Source of the DNA: Streptomyces sp. TLI_171
GTDB taxonomy: Bacteria; Actinomycetota; Actinomycetes; Streptomycetales; Streptomycetaceae
Reading direction: 5' to 3'
Length of the DNA stretch: 64,000 nt
NCBI RefSeq assembly: GCF_003610255.1
Contig: NZ_RAPS01000001.1
Location: 2,232,001-2,296,000, forward strand
Every line of letters begins with the position of its first letter. Position 1 is the first letter of the stretch. The translations under genes and the position numbers were made by a program. Positions 33,810-42,742 of the stretch are shown here, piece after piece. The notes beneath the pieces were generated by a model. The model searched no databases, was not told the origin of the DNA, and saw nothing but the letters and a program-made list of their open reading frames with translations.

Positions 33810-35530
33810 CCGTGCCGACCGACCGCCGTCGCCCGGCGGCGGGCCCGGACCGCCTGCCCACCGCCGAGCACGCCGTCGCCCACACCCTGCTCAACTGCCT
33901 GCTCCGGGAGGTCTCCGGGCCCGAGCACCAGACCGCCGTCAGCGACGGCGCCCTGCTGCTGCGCCTGCCCCGCCGGGGCGTGCTGCTCCGGGCCGCGCTG
34001 CGCCGCACCTCACTGCTCGGCGCGCACCGCTTCACCGGCCCGGTGCACGAGCGGACCCCGGACGGCTGGCGGGAGTTGGACTGGCGCGAGCTGGCCGAAC
34101 ACATCCGGGCCGAGCTCACCCTGCGCACCGGCGTCGCCAACGAGGAGTTCCTCGACCAGGTCGCCTCCAGCCACCGGGGCACGGCCGCCGCACTGGCCGC
34201 GCGCCCCGCCGCCGGGACCGACCCGTACCTGGAGTCCGAGCAGGCCCTGCTGTTCGGCCACCGCTTCCATCCCGCACCCAAGTCCCGCTCCGCCGCCCGT
34301 GGTTCGTGGTCCGACTACGCCCCCGAGGCACGCGCCTCGTTCCGGCTGCGGCACCTCGCCGTCCGCACCGAGTACCTTGCGCAGGACACCGCCGACCCCG
34401 CCGCGCTCGCCCACCTGGACGCGCTTCGCCCCGTCCCCGCGGGCTACACCCTGCTGCCCGCGCACCCCTGGCAGTACCGGCTCCTGGCCGACCACCCGCT
34501 GTTGACGGCCGCGCTGGAGCGCGGGGACGTCCTCGACCTCGGCGAGGGCGGCGAGCCCTACGCCGCCACCGCCTCGGTGCGCACCCTGTACGGCGCGGGC
34601 GCGTTCCTCAAGTTCAGCCTGAACGTGCGGATCACCAACTGCCTGCGGAAGAACTCCGCCTACGAGCTGACCGGCGCCGTCACCCTGACCCGGCTGCTGG
34701 CGGCGCCGCTCGCCGACCTCGCGGAGCGCTTCCCGGACGCGGCGATGCTGCGCGAGCCGGCCTTCCGCACGCTGGCGCTTCCCGGCCCGGACGGCGCCCC
34801 CGACCTCGCACTGTTCGAGGGCTTCGGGCTGATCGTCCGGGACGGCCTGGACCGGGTGGTCCGGCCCGGCCTCACCCCGCTGCTGGCCGCCGCCGTCGCC
34901 GACGAGCACCCCACCAGCCCGGCCCAGGTCTCCGCGCTGCTCGCCGACCGCGACGCCGCCGCCGACCGCGACTGGTGGGCCGCCTACCTGCGGCTGCTCG
35001 TCCCGCCGGTGCTCGCCGCGTACTTCGACCACGGCATCGTGCTCGAACCGCACCTGCAGAACGTGCTGATCTGCGTGGACGCGGACGGGCGGCCCGCCCA
35101 GGTGCTGTTCCGCGACCTGGAGGGCACCAAGCTGCTGCCCGAGCACCACGCCGGTGCGCTCGCCGCGCTGCCCGCCGACACCGCCCGCCCGATGACCTAC
35201 GACGCCCAGCGCGGCTGGGACCGGGTGGTCTACTGCCTGCTGGTCAACCACCTCGCCGAGGTGCTCGCCGCGCTCGCCGACCGGCACCCCGAGCAGGAGG
35301 CCGAGCTGTGGGCGGAGGTCCGCACCGTGCTCGGCGAGTACGCCGCCGCGCACGGCTGCCCGCCGCGGCTGGCCGCGCTGCTCGCCGGCGTCCCGCTGCC
35401 CGCCAAGGCCAACCTGCTCACCCGCTGGACCCGGCGCCCGGACCGCGAGGCCGGCTACGTCCCGCTGGCCTCGCCGCTGTCGATCCCGGCCGGGGCGTGC
35501 GCCCCGGCCCCCGCCGAGGAGTACGTGTGA
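33806..35530 (+). CDS. IucA/IucC NIS synthetase 2, PvsD-like
   Basis: A 574-residue NIS synthetase with fully canonical motifs: LLFGHRFHPAPKSRSA, LLPAHPWQYRLL, ASVRTLYGAGAFLKFSLNVR then ITNCLRKNSAYELTG, and LEPHLQNVLICVD with LFRDLEGTKLLPEHH. By analogy with AcsD and PvsD it would be the citrate-activating enzyme that makes the first citryl-serine-type ester or amide; that is inference. It is more conserved at the active site than synthetase 1, so the two should not be redundant. Coupled at both ends. Confidence 0.9.
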   Translation: MTVPTDRRRPAAGPDRLPTAEHAVAHTLLNCLLREVSGPEHQTAVSDGALLLRLPRRGVLLRAALRRTSLLGAHRFTGPVHERTPDGWRELDWRELAEHIRAELTLRTGVANEEFLDQVASSHRGTAAALAARPAAGTDPYLESEQALLFGHRFHPAPKSRSAARGSWSDYAPEARASFRLRHLAVRTEYLAQDTADPAALAHLDALRPVPAGYTLLPAHPWQYRLLADHPLLTAALERGDVLDLGEGGEPYAATASVRTLYGAGAFLKFSLNVRITNCLRKNSAYELTGAVTLTRLLAAPLADLAERFPDAAMLREPAFRTLALPGPDGAPDLALFEGFGLIVRDGLDRVVRPGLTPLLAAAVADEHPTSPAQVSALLADRDAAADRDWWAAYLRLLVPPVLAAYFDHGIVLEPHLQNVLICVDADGRPAQVLFRDLEGTKLLPEHHAGALAALPADTARPMTYDAQRGWDRVVYCLLVNHLAEVLAALADRHPEQEAELWAEVRTVLGEYAAAHGCPPRLAALLAGVPLPAKANLLTRWTRRPDREAGYVPLASPLSIPAGACAPAPAEEYV

Positions 35531-36744
35531 ACGCCCCCGCCGTCAACGGTGTCCCGGAGGTCCCGGCGCTGGCCGCCGAGCTGCCCGAACTCCCGGCCTA
35601 CGTCTACGACGTGGCGGCGCTGCGGGCGCACGCCCGGGAGGTCCGGGCCGCGCTGCCCGAACGGGTGGAGCTGTACTACGCCGCCAAGGCCAACCCGGAG
35701 GCCCCGCTGCTGACCGCGCTGCACGGCATCGTGGACGGCTACGAGGTGTCCTCCGGCGGCGAGCTGGCCCACGTGCACGCGGCCGTACCGGAGGCGCCGC
35801 TGGCCTTCGGCGGCCCCGGCAAGTCCGCGGAGGAGATCGCCGCGGCGCTCCGGGAGCCCGCCGTCCGGCGCTGGCACGTGGAGAGCGAACGCGAGCTGCG
35901 GGAGCTCGCCGCGGCGGCCGGGCGTCCGGTGGACGTCCTGCTGCGGGTCAACCTGCCGGTCGGCGACGGCGCGCTGGACGGCGTCGCCCTCGCCATGGGC
36001 GGCCGCCCCTCCCCGTTCGGCATGGACCCCGAGCGGATCGAGGACTGCCTCGCCCTGCTGGCCTCCCCCGGCTTCGAGCACCTGCGCCTGCGCGGCATCC
36101 ACGCCCACCTGGCCAGCGGTCTGGCCGCCGCCGAGCAGCTGCGGGTCGCCGAACGGGTCGTCGAGTGGTCGGCGGCGCTCGCCGCCCGGCACGGCCTGCC
36201 GCTGGCGGAGGTGAACGTCGGCGGCGGGATGGCCGTCGACTACGCCGACCCCGAGGCCCGCTTCGACTGGGCTTCCTTCGGCCGGGGCCTCGCCGAACTG
36301 CTGGGCCGGCACCCGGCCTTGACGCTCCGGATCGAGCCCGGGCGGGCGCTGACCGCGTACTGCGGCTGGTACGTCACCGAGGTGCTGGACCTGAAGCACA
36401 GTCACGGCGAGGCCTTCGCGGTCGTCCGCGGCGGCACCCACCACCTGCGCACCCCCGCGACCCGCGGCCACGCCCAGCCGTTCACCGTGCTGCCCGTCGA
36501 CCACTGGCCGCACCCGTGGCCGCGCCCCGGCGTCACCGCCGCGCCGGTCACCGTCTCCGGTCAACTCTGCACGCCGAAGGACGTGTTGGCCGCGCGGACG
36601 CCGGTCGCCGGACTGCGGGCCGGCGACCGGCTGCTGTTCGCGATGGCCGGCGCGTACGCCTGGAACATCTCGCACCACGCGTTCCTGATGCACCCCGCCC
36701 CGGTCTTCCACTACCTGGGTGCCCGGGCGGGCTCAGCCGGGTGA
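35527..36744 (+). CDS. Type III PLP-dependent decarboxylase, PvsE/AcsE-like
   Basis: The 405-residue protein has the alanine-racemase-like barrel of the DAP/ornithine decarboxylase group: PLP Lys in ELYYAAKANPEAPLL (about residue 59), LASGL after the His strand, phosphate loop NVGGGMAVDY, RIEPGRALTAYCGWY, and the catalytic C-terminal Cys-containing loop QLCTPKDVLA. In vibrioferrin and achromobactin pathways the homologous enzyme decarboxylates a citryl-serine intermediate to give the ethanolamine unit. The GTG start overlaps the synthetase stop. Its own 3' end overlaps the convergent WXG-type gene by 12 bases. Confidence 0.88.
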   Translation: MNAPAVNGVPEVPALAAELPELPAYVYDVAALRAHAREVRAALPERVELYYAAKANPEAPLLTALHGIVDGYEVSSGGELAHVHAAVPEAPLAFGGPGKSAEEIAAALREPAVRRWHVESERELRELAAAAGRPVDVLLRVNLPVGDGALDGVALAMGGRPSPFGMDPERIEDCLALLASPGFEHLRLRGIHAHLASGLAAAEQLRVAERVVEWSAALAARHGLPLAEVNVGGGMAVDYADPEARFDWASFGRGLAELLGRHPALTLRIEPGRALTAYCGWYVTEVLDLKHSHGEAFAVVRGGTHHLRTPATRGHAQPFTVLPVDHWPHPWPRPGVTAAPVTVSGQLCTPKDVLAARTPVAGLRAGDRLLFAMAGAYAWNISHHAFLMHPAPVFHYLGARAGSAG

Positions 36745-37854
36745 GGTGAGCGGGCCGGTGGAGCCGGTGACGTCGAAGTCGCGGGCCTGGCCGGTGGCGT
36801 TGAGGCGGGCGATGTCGGCCTGTTCGAGGTTGACGAGCTGGGTCTCGTGCAGGTTGCTGCGGTGCTCGCTGGGGATGCCCCAGTCGTAGCGCTTCTGGAC
36901 CTCGACGTGGTAGGTGATGGTGCCGTTGCGCTTCTCGCCGACCACCCGGTACTGGAAGTGGTTGAGGCCGTAGTACCAGTTGGCCGCGCCCGGGTCCTTG
37001 CTCGCGTCCGGCTTCGACGGGAGCCACTTGGTGCTGATCGGGCCGTCCGGGTGCTTCCGCAGCTCGTCGAGGGTGGTGTTCAGGTCCTTGCCGAAGGTGC
37101 TGGGCATGTCCTTCAGCATCTTGCCCGGGTCGACCTGGTAGGGGGCGCCGCCGGCGCCCAGCCAGTGCTTCAGCAGGTCGGCGGCTTCGGAGTAGCCGTT
37201 CTTGTACCGCAGGTACTCCTCCGCGGCCTTGAGCGTCGCCTCGGTCCTGTAGTCGCGGAGGCCGGGGTCGAGACCGCGGAAGTTCCGGTCCTCGGTCTCG
37301 AAGTTGCGCTCGGTGCCGAACGCCACCTTCAGGCCGTCGGCGAACCACTGGTCGCTCTCCCCGGCCTCCTTCAGGAGCTGTGGGGCTTCCGACCGGATCG
37401 CCGAGATCACCCGCAGCCGGTCGTTCAGGCGGGCGTTCTCCGCAGCGTCCGGGTTCGGGTCGGCCGGCCGCGGGTCGGTGTCGGTGACCGTTCCGTCCGG
37501 CCCGATGGCCAGCTGCCACTGGGCAGCCAGGGACTGCAGCTCCCTGGCCCGTTCGGAGAGGGCGCGGAGCCCCCGGAAGCCCTCCTCTCCGCCGCCCGCC
37601 ATCTTGCCGGCGAACCGGATCAGCCCGGCCACCTCCTTGCCGACCGCCCCGAGGTCGACGGAGACCCGGTTGCAGTGCCCCTTCGCGGCGTCGGCGTCCT
37701 TGCCGGTCCACTCGCCGGACCGGAGCGGGACGTTGACGCTGCCCTCGAACCCCGCGTCGACCTCGGTCAGTCGGGCCAGCACCTGTGTCCACGCCGTGAC
37801 GAACCGGTCCAGGCTGCCGGCGTCGAACCGGGCCAGCGTGTCGAAGTCCACCAT
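36733..37854 (-). CDS. WXG-like N-terminal protein with C-terminal candidate effector domain
   Basis: The 373-residue protein has a helical N-terminal WXG100-like region (residues 1-110, with SGEWTGKDADAAKGH), a linker, and a C-terminal domain. The last domain (about 290-373; NWYYGLNHFQYRVVGEKR, VQKRYDWGIPSE, LNATGQARDFDVTGST) resembles tails of streptomycete polymorphic-toxin-like proteins I cannot name. No signal peptide. It is 29 bases downstream of a second small WXG-like gene, so the two form an ESX/type VII-substrate-like pair. No secretion ATPase is in the window. Function is not established. Confidence 0.65.
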   Translation of the reverse strand: MVDFDTLARFDAGSLDRFVTAWTQVLARLTEVDAGFEGSVNVPLRSGEWTGKDADAAKGHCNRVSVDLGAVGKEVAGLIRFAGKMAGGGEEGFRGLRALSERARELQSLAAQWQLAIGPDGTVTDTDPRPADPNPDAAENARLNDRLRVISAIRSEAPQLLKEAGESDQWFADGLKVAFGTERNFETEDRNFRGLDPGLRDYRTEATLKAAEEYLRYKNGYSEAADLLKHWLGAGGAPYQVDPGKMLKDMPSTFGKDLNTTLDELRKHPDGPISTKWLPSKPDASKDPGAANWYYGLNHFQYRVVGEKRNGTITYHVEVQKRYDWGIPSEHRSNLHETQLVNLEQADIARLNATGQARDFDVTGSTGPLTSPG

Positions 37855-37883
37855 GGAGAGCTCCCCCGTCGGATCGCGTCGCG

Positions 37884-38183
37884 TCAGTTGAACAGGTGGC
37901 GGAAGAAGCCGCCGATCCCGTGCTCGTGGTGGTCCCAGTTCCCGGCGGTGTCACGGAACTTGTCGCCCACCTCGGAGGTGCGCTGCTCCACCGCCTTGCT
38001 CAGCTGCTCCCAGCGGTCGGCGAGCTGGTCCAGGCTGCCGCGGAACTCCCAGCCCGGGGCCGCCGCGCCGAGCGCGTCGCAGGCCGCCAGGCCGGGGGCC
38101 CGCTGCGCCGTCCACTGCTCGGCCAGCCGGTCGCAGTCGCCGCCCCGTTGCCGGAGCCAGTCGGGTGTCACCGAAACACTCAT
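37884..38183 (-). CDS. Small WXG100-like protein
   Basis: A 99-residue helical protein, the size of ESAT-6/WXG100 proteins, with GWEFRGSLDQLADRWEQL between the two predicted helices. The exact WXG triplet is not present. The ATG at 38183 has GGGGGT seven bases upstream. It precedes the larger effector-like gene, in the order common for type VII substrates or their partners. Confidence 0.65.
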   Translation of the reverse strand: MSVSVTPDWLRQRGGDCDRLAEQWTAQRAPGLAACDALGAAAPGWEFRGSLDQLADRWEQLSKAVEQRTSEVGDKFRDTAGNWDHHEHGIGGFFRHLFN

Positions 38184-38311
38184 GGAGTCAACCCCCGTCG
38201 TCGCCACTGGTGCGCCGGCCGCCCGGCGCGCGAGGACGAGACTCCCAAACGCGCGTTCGGCCCCGCATCCACCGTGGGTTGCAACCGCGGCCGGGCCGGA
38301 ACTGCGACTTC

Positions 38312-38332
38312 CGCGGTAGCCGCACTACCGCG
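38312..38332. promoter_or_regulatory. 8-bp inverted repeat upstream of histidine kinase 1
   Basis: CGCGGTAG (38312-38319), a 5-base gap, then CTACCGCG (38325-38332) form a perfect inverted repeat, 44 bases before the kinase start. CGCGGTAG also occurs near 40561, beside the second response regulator. It could be an autoregulatory site of a LuxR-type response regulator; inferred. Confidence 0.4.
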
Positions 38333-38375
38333 CTCGGCTGTTGGAGCGGCCGCGCCCGGGCCGTAGGCTGCGCCG

Positions 38376-39617
38376 ATGCGAACGGGATCGGGGCTGCTCG
38401 ACCGGCTGGCGCGGGGCGCGCGTCGGCCGCTGGTGGTGGACTTCTCGCTCGCGGCGCTGTACGCGGTGGCGGGCCTGATCCTCGGTCAGGAGGCGCCGCC
38501 CGCACCCTGGCACCCGCTGGACGCGGGCGGTCGGGTGCTGGTCCTGCTGGTGAGCGGGGCGCTGGTGGCGCGGCGGGTCGCGCCGGTGCCGGTGCTGGCG
38601 GCGGTGGTGGCGCTGTGGCTCGGCTACATCGGCTGCGGGTACTGGCCGGTGGTCAACTCCCCTGCCGTCCTGCTGGCGCTGTACACCGTCGCCGCGGCCC
38701 GCCGGACCGGGACCGCCGCGGCGTGCGGGGTGGCGGTGGGCGCGGCCTGGGTGGTGGCCGGGGTGCTGGGCGGGGAGTTCGCGGATCTGCTGCCGGTGCT
38801 GGTCCAGGCGGTGGCCTTCCCGGTGGTGGTGGTCTTCCTCGGCCGGGCCGCCGGGACGGCCGCCGAGCGCAGCCGCCGGCTGGCGGAGCTGACCCGGCGG
38901 CTGCGTGCCGAGCAGGAGTTGCGGGCGGCGCGCGCGGTGACCGAGGAACGGGTGCGGATAGCACGGGAGTTGCACGACGTGGTGGCGCACCACCTGGCGA
39001 TGGTCTCGCTGCAGGCCGGGATGGCCGCCTACCTGGTGGACGCCGATCCGGCCACCGCCAAGGGGGCGTTGGAGACGATCGCGGCCACCAGCCGGGAGGC
39101 GCTGGAGGAGCTGCGGCGGCTGCTGGTGCTGCTGCGGGTCGGCCCGGAGGACGGTGACGACGGTGCGGGCGGTGCGGCGGATTTCGCGCCGGCGCCCGGA
39201 CTGGACCGGTTGGAGGAGCTGGTGCGGCGGGTGGGGGCGGCGGGCGTGCCGACCGAACTGCGGGTGGAGGGCGAGCCGTTCCGCCTTCCGCCGGGGATGG
39301 AGCTGTGCGCGTACCGGGTGGTCCAGGAGGCGTTGACCAATGTGCTGCGGCACGCCGGACCGGCCCAGGCGACGGTGTCGGTGCGCTACACGCCGCAGGC
39401 GCTGGCGGTGCGGATCTCCGACGACGGCGGCCGGCCGGCTCCGTCCGACTGCCCGTCAACCGGCGGGCACGGCTTGATCGGTATGCATGAGCGCGCCAAG
39501 ATCTACCGGGGGACGGTGAGCGCCGGGCCCCGGGCCGGGGGCGGGTTCGAGGTGGAGCTGCACCTCCCGGTTCCGCACGCTGCGGGCGGAGAACCGGTCG
39601 GCCGCCCGTACCCGTAG
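38376..39617 (+). CDS. Two-component sensor histidine kinase 1 (NarL/DesK type)
   Basis: A 413-residue membrane kinase. Four to five helices occupy residues about 25-150. The HisKA_3 phospho-acceptor box RIARELHDVVAHHLAMVSLQ follows, and the ATP-binding domain has YRVVQEALTNVLRHAG (N box) and GHGLIGMHERAKIYRG. It would phosphorylate the LuxR-type regulator encoded 52 bases downstream. No extracellular sensor domain is seen, so the signal is probably membrane-linked. Confidence 0.92.
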   Translation: MRTGSGLLDRLARGARRPLVVDFSLAALYAVAGLILGQEAPPAPWHPLDAGGRVLVLLVSGALVARRVAPVPVLAAVVALWLGYIGCGYWPVVNSPAVLLALYTVAAARRTGTAAACGVAVGAAWVVAGVLGGEFADLLPVLVQAVAFPVVVVFLGRAAGTAAERSRRLAELTRRLRAEQELRAARAVTEERVRIARELHDVVAHHLAMVSLQAGMAAYLVDADPATAKGALETIAATSREALEELRRLLVLLRVGPEDGDDGAGGAADFAPAPGLDRLEELVRRVGAAGVPTELRVEGEPFRLPPGMELCAYRVVQEALTNVLRHAGPAQATVSVRYTPQALAVRISDDGGRPAPSDCPSTGGHGLIGMHERAKIYRGTVSAGPRAGGGFEVELHLPVPHAAGGEPVGRPYP

Positions 39618-39669
39618 CCGCGGCGGTCCCCCGGGTCCGCCGCCGGCCGTACCCGGCGAGGATGGCCCG

Positions 39670-40347
39670 ATGCCCAGAGTCCTGATCGCGGACGACCACG
39701 TCCTCGTACGCGCCGGGCTGGGGGCGCTGCTGCGGGCCGCCCCCGGGCTGGAGGTGGTGGGCGAGGCCTGCGACGGGGAGGACGCCGTCGCGCAGGCCGC
39801 GGCGACCGGCCCGGACGTGGTGCTGATGGACATCCGGATGCCCGGCACCGACGGCATCCGGGCCACCGAGCGGATCCTGGCGCTGCCGTCCGTCCGGCCG
39901 CCCCGGGTCGTCGTGCTCACCACCTTCGACCTCGACGAGTACGTCTACGGCGCGCTGCGGGCGGGCGCCAGCGGCTTCCTGCTGAAGGAGACCCCGCCGG
40001 AGCGGCTGATCGCGGCGATCCACACGGTGGCGGCCGGCGACATGCTGTTCGCGCCGTCCGTCACCCGCCGGCTGGTGGAGGCGTACCTGCCGGCGCCGCG
40101 CCCGGAGCGCGAGGACCCGGCGGCCTGGCCGACCGTCACCAACCGGGAGCGGGAGGTGCTGCGGCAGGTCGCCCGCGGGCTGTCCAACGCCGAGATCGCC
40201 GCCGGCCTGTTCCTCAGCGAGGCGACCGTGAAGACCCATCTCAACCGGGCGATGGCCAAGTTGGGGCTCTCCAGCCGGGCCCAGGCGGTGGTGTTCGGCT
40301 ACGAGAGCGGTCTGGTCGTCCCCGGGCGCGGCGACACCCCCGGGTAG
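39670..40347 (+). CDS. LuxR/NarL-type response regulator 1
   Basis: 225 residues: receiver domain with the acidic pair LIADDHVLVR, phospho-Asp in VVLMDIRMPGTDG (about residue 54), conserved Thr and Lys (LTTFDLDEYV, FLLKETP), and the C-terminal helix-turn-helix (TNREREVLRQVARGLSNAEI, TVKTHLNRAMAKL). Cognate of the upstream kinase. It faces an inverted paralogous regulator with a long hairpin between. Confidence 0.93.
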   Translation: MPRVLIADDHVLVRAGLGALLRAAPGLEVVGEACDGEDAVAQAAATGPDVVLMDIRMPGTDGIRATERILALPSVRPPRVVVLTTFDLDEYVYGALRAGASGFLLKETPPERLIAAIHTVAAGDMLFAPSVTRRLVEAYLPAPRPEREDPAAWPTVTNREREVLRQVARGLSNAEIAAGLFLSEATVKTHLNRAMAKLGLSSRAQAVVFGYESGLVVPGRGDTPG

Positions 40348-40362
40348 CGGCCTCCAGCAGTT

Positions 40363-40422
40363 CGGTCGCCACGCCGCGTCCTCCCCCGTTGTCGCCCCCG
40401 TGCGGGCGCGGCGTGGCGACCG
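40363..40422. terminator. Bidirectional hairpin between the two response regulators
   Basis: A perfect 16-bp stem, CGGTCGCCACGCCGCG (40363-40378) with CGCGGCGTGGCGACCG (40407-40422), around a 28-base loop, between convergent genes. Confidence 0.75.
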
Positions 40423-40588
40423 CTGCCGGGCCGACTCGCCGTCAGGCCGGCGCGACGGCTGCGCAACGAACCTAGGCCGCCGCCCGCCCCGCGCTCGACC
40501 CGCACCGGGTTGAGCCGCGCTACCCCGCCGGGTGGACGGCCCGGCCCCGGGTCATCCCGCCGCGGTAGCCGGGCGGGCCCCGGGCCGG

Positions 40589-41263
40589 TCAGCTTCCGGT
40601 GCGGGCGGTGACCAGGCCGGATTCGTAGGCGGCGATGACCGCCTGGGCGCGGTCGCGGACGTCGAGCTTGCCGAACAGGCTGGTGATGTGGTTCTTCACC
40701 GTGGAGGTGCTGATGTCCATGGCGGCGGCGATGCCGGTGTTGTCCAGGCCGGTGGCCATCAGCCGCCACAGCTCCACCTCGCGGGGCGTGAGGTCGGCGC
40801 GGGCCGCGGCGGCGGGCGCGGGCGGCGCTCCGTGCGGGGCCCGGACGTAGGCGGAGATCAGGCGGGTGAGCAGGCGCGGGGCGACCACCGCCTCGCCCGA
40901 GTGGACGGTGCGGACGGCCACGGCGAGGTCCTCCGGCGAGACGTCCTTGGGGAGGAAGCCGCAGGCCCCGGCGCGCAGCGCGGCGACCACGTACTCGTCG
41001 AGGTCGAAGGTGCTGAGCGCGAGGACCCGGCAGGCGGGCAGGGTGCGGGTCAGCTGCTCGGTCGCGCCGACGCCGTCCAGGACGGGCATCCGGATGTCCA
41101 TCACCACCACGTCGGGGCGCAGCCGGTGGGCGAGTTCGACGGCCTGCGCACCGTCGGCGGCCTCGCCGACCACCTCGAACGAAGGGTCAGGGGAGAGGAT
41201 CAGCGACAGGCCGCGGCGGACCAGCGGCTGGTCGTCGACGATCAGGAGGCGGATCGCGCTCAC
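40589..41263 (-). CDS. LuxR/NarL-type response regulator 2
   Basis: 224 residues, paralogous to regulator 1 and in opposite orientation. Receiver: LIVDDQPLVRRG, VVVMDIRMPVLDG, STFDLDEYVVAAL. Helix-turn-helix: TPREVELWRLMATGLDNTGI and STVKNHITSLFGKL. The GTG start overlaps the kinase stop by four bases (GTGA), so kinase 2 and regulator 2 are translationally coupled. Confidence 0.92.
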   Translation of the reverse strand: MSAIRLLIVDDQPLVRRGLSLILSPDPSFEVVGEAADGAQAVELAHRLRPDVVVMDIRMPVLDGVGATEQLTRTLPACRVLALSTFDLDEYVVAALRAGACGFLPKDVSPEDLAVAVRTVHSGEAVVAPRLLTRLISAYVRAPHGAPPAPAAAARADLTPREVELWRLMATGLDNTGIAAAMDISTSTVKNHITSLFGKLDVRDRAQAVIAAYESGLVTARTGS

Positions 41264-42465
41264 CGGGCCGCCGCCGGCTGTGCGGGCTCCGACCCGGTGG
41301 CGGTGAGCGGGAGTTCGGCGAGCACGGTGAACCCGCCGCCCGGCCGCGGCCCGGTGCTCAGGGCGCCGCCGTGGACGGCGACCCGTTCGCGCATGCCGAT
41401 CAGTCCGTGCCCGCCGGACGGCGCCGCGGCCGCCCGGGGCCGGGCGCCCGCGCCGTCGTCGGTCACCTCGACGGTGAGCGCGTCCTGACGGTAGGTCAGG
41501 GCGACCGAGGCGCGGGCGGCGGGGCCGCCGTGCTTGCGGGCGTTGGTGAGGGCCTCCTGGACGATCCGGTAGACGGTCAGGCCGAGCGTCGGGGGCAGCG
41601 GACGCGGGGACCCGGCCACGTCGAGATCGGTGGGCAGTCCGGCCCGGACGGAGTCGGCCACCAGCAGGCCCAGGTCGTCCGCGCCGGGTTGGGGCGCGGG
41701 CGGGGCGGTGTCCGGTTCGTCGCCGGCCCGCAGGACGTCCAGCAGTTGGCGCATCTCGCGCAGCGCGAGCCGGCCGGAGGACTCCAGGGTGACCAGGGCG
41801 TCCCGGACCACCTCCGGGTCGGCGAGGTTGGCGCGGGCGCCGCCCGCCATCAGCTGCATGGTGGTGATGTGGTGGGCCACGATGTCGTGCAACTCCCGTG
41901 CGATGCGGCGGCGTTCCTCGGCCACCGCGCGGTCGGCGAGCAGGCTGCGGTTGGCCGCCACCTCGCGCTGCCAGCGGGCGAAGGCGAGCCCGGCGCCGGC
42001 CACCAGCAGGGCGGAGAACGGGGTGGAGAGCCCGGCCTGCCAGGACGGCGTCCGGAAGTGGCTCTGGCACAGCACCGTGGTGACCGAGGTCGCCAGCGCC
42101 GCCCCGGCGGTCACCGCGGGGCCGTTCACCCGGGCCACCGAGTAGAGGGCGACCACCAGCACCGCGCCGAAGTGCGGGGTGCCGGAGCCGCGGAGGTCGG
42201 CGGCGCCCTGCAGCGCCAGGACCGCGGCCAGCGCCCGCAGCGGGGCGCGGCGGCGGGCCAGCAGCGGCAGTGCGGAGAGCACCAGGAACAGGAACCCGGG
42301 CACGCCGGCGGCCGGGCCCTCGGCCATCTCCTCCAGCAGCAGGTAGCCGATGGCGTCCAGCAGGCCCGCGCCGACGGCGACCAGCGCGTCCGCGTGCGTC
42401 CACAGCGCGCGGGGCGGGCCGGGATCGGCGGCCGTCGCCGCCCCGCCGTGGTGCTGCCCGTCCAT
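41260..42465 (-). CDS. Two-component sensor histidine kinase 2
   Basis: 401 residues: several membrane helices over residues about 20-150, HisKA_3 box RIARELHDIVAHHITTMQLM, and the ATPase domain with YRIVQEALTNARKHGG and GHGLIGMRERVAVHGG. Start taken at the ATG at 42465 with a GGGGGGA site; longer upstream reading is shadow. Divergent from the MMPL exporter gene, which may be its target. Confidence 0.9.
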   Translation of the reverse strand: MDGQHHGGAATAADPGPPRALWTHADALVAVGAGLLDAIGYLLLEEMAEGPAAGVPGFLFLVLSALPLLARRRAPLRALAAVLALQGAADLRGSGTPHFGAVLVVALYSVARVNGPAVTAGAALATSVTTVLCQSHFRTPSWQAGLSTPFSALLVAGAGLAFARWQREVAANRSLLADRAVAEERRRIARELHDIVAHHITTMQLMAGGARANLADPEVVRDALVTLESSGRLALREMRQLLDVLRAGDEPDTAPPAPQPGADDLGLLVADSVRAGLPTDLDVAGSPRPLPPTLGLTVYRIVQEALTNARKHGGPAARASVALTYRQDALTVEVTDDGAGARPRAAAAPSGGHGLIGMRERVAVHGGALSTGPRPGGGFTVLAELPLTATGSEPAQPAAAR

Positions 42466-42742
42466 GTCCGTCCCCCCGGTTCCGTCGGCCGGCACCCGGT
42501 CCGACCTGCTGCGACGGCTCCATTCTGGCACCGGCCCGCCGGGCCCGGCGTGGTCCCCGCGGGCGAGTGGGGGCGGCGGACCAGGAGCACGCTCCCAGGC
42601 CGGGGTCCGCGGGAGGAGCCGGGACCCCGGTGCGGATCGTCCGCTGCCCCGACGCCCGGGCGGGTCTCCGGCTGATGGTCTGTCACCGGGGCGGGAACCC
42701 CCGTCCGCCGACCGACCACCACCGCCTGGGAGGGCACCCACC

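Noticed and set aside
25700..36744. A desferrioxamine (desABCD) or NRPS siderophore cluster
   Set aside because: No lysine decarboxylase/monooxygenase pair or acyltransferase, and no NRPS modules; two IucA/IucC enzymes with ATP-grasp and PLP decarboxylase fit the vibrioferrin type better.
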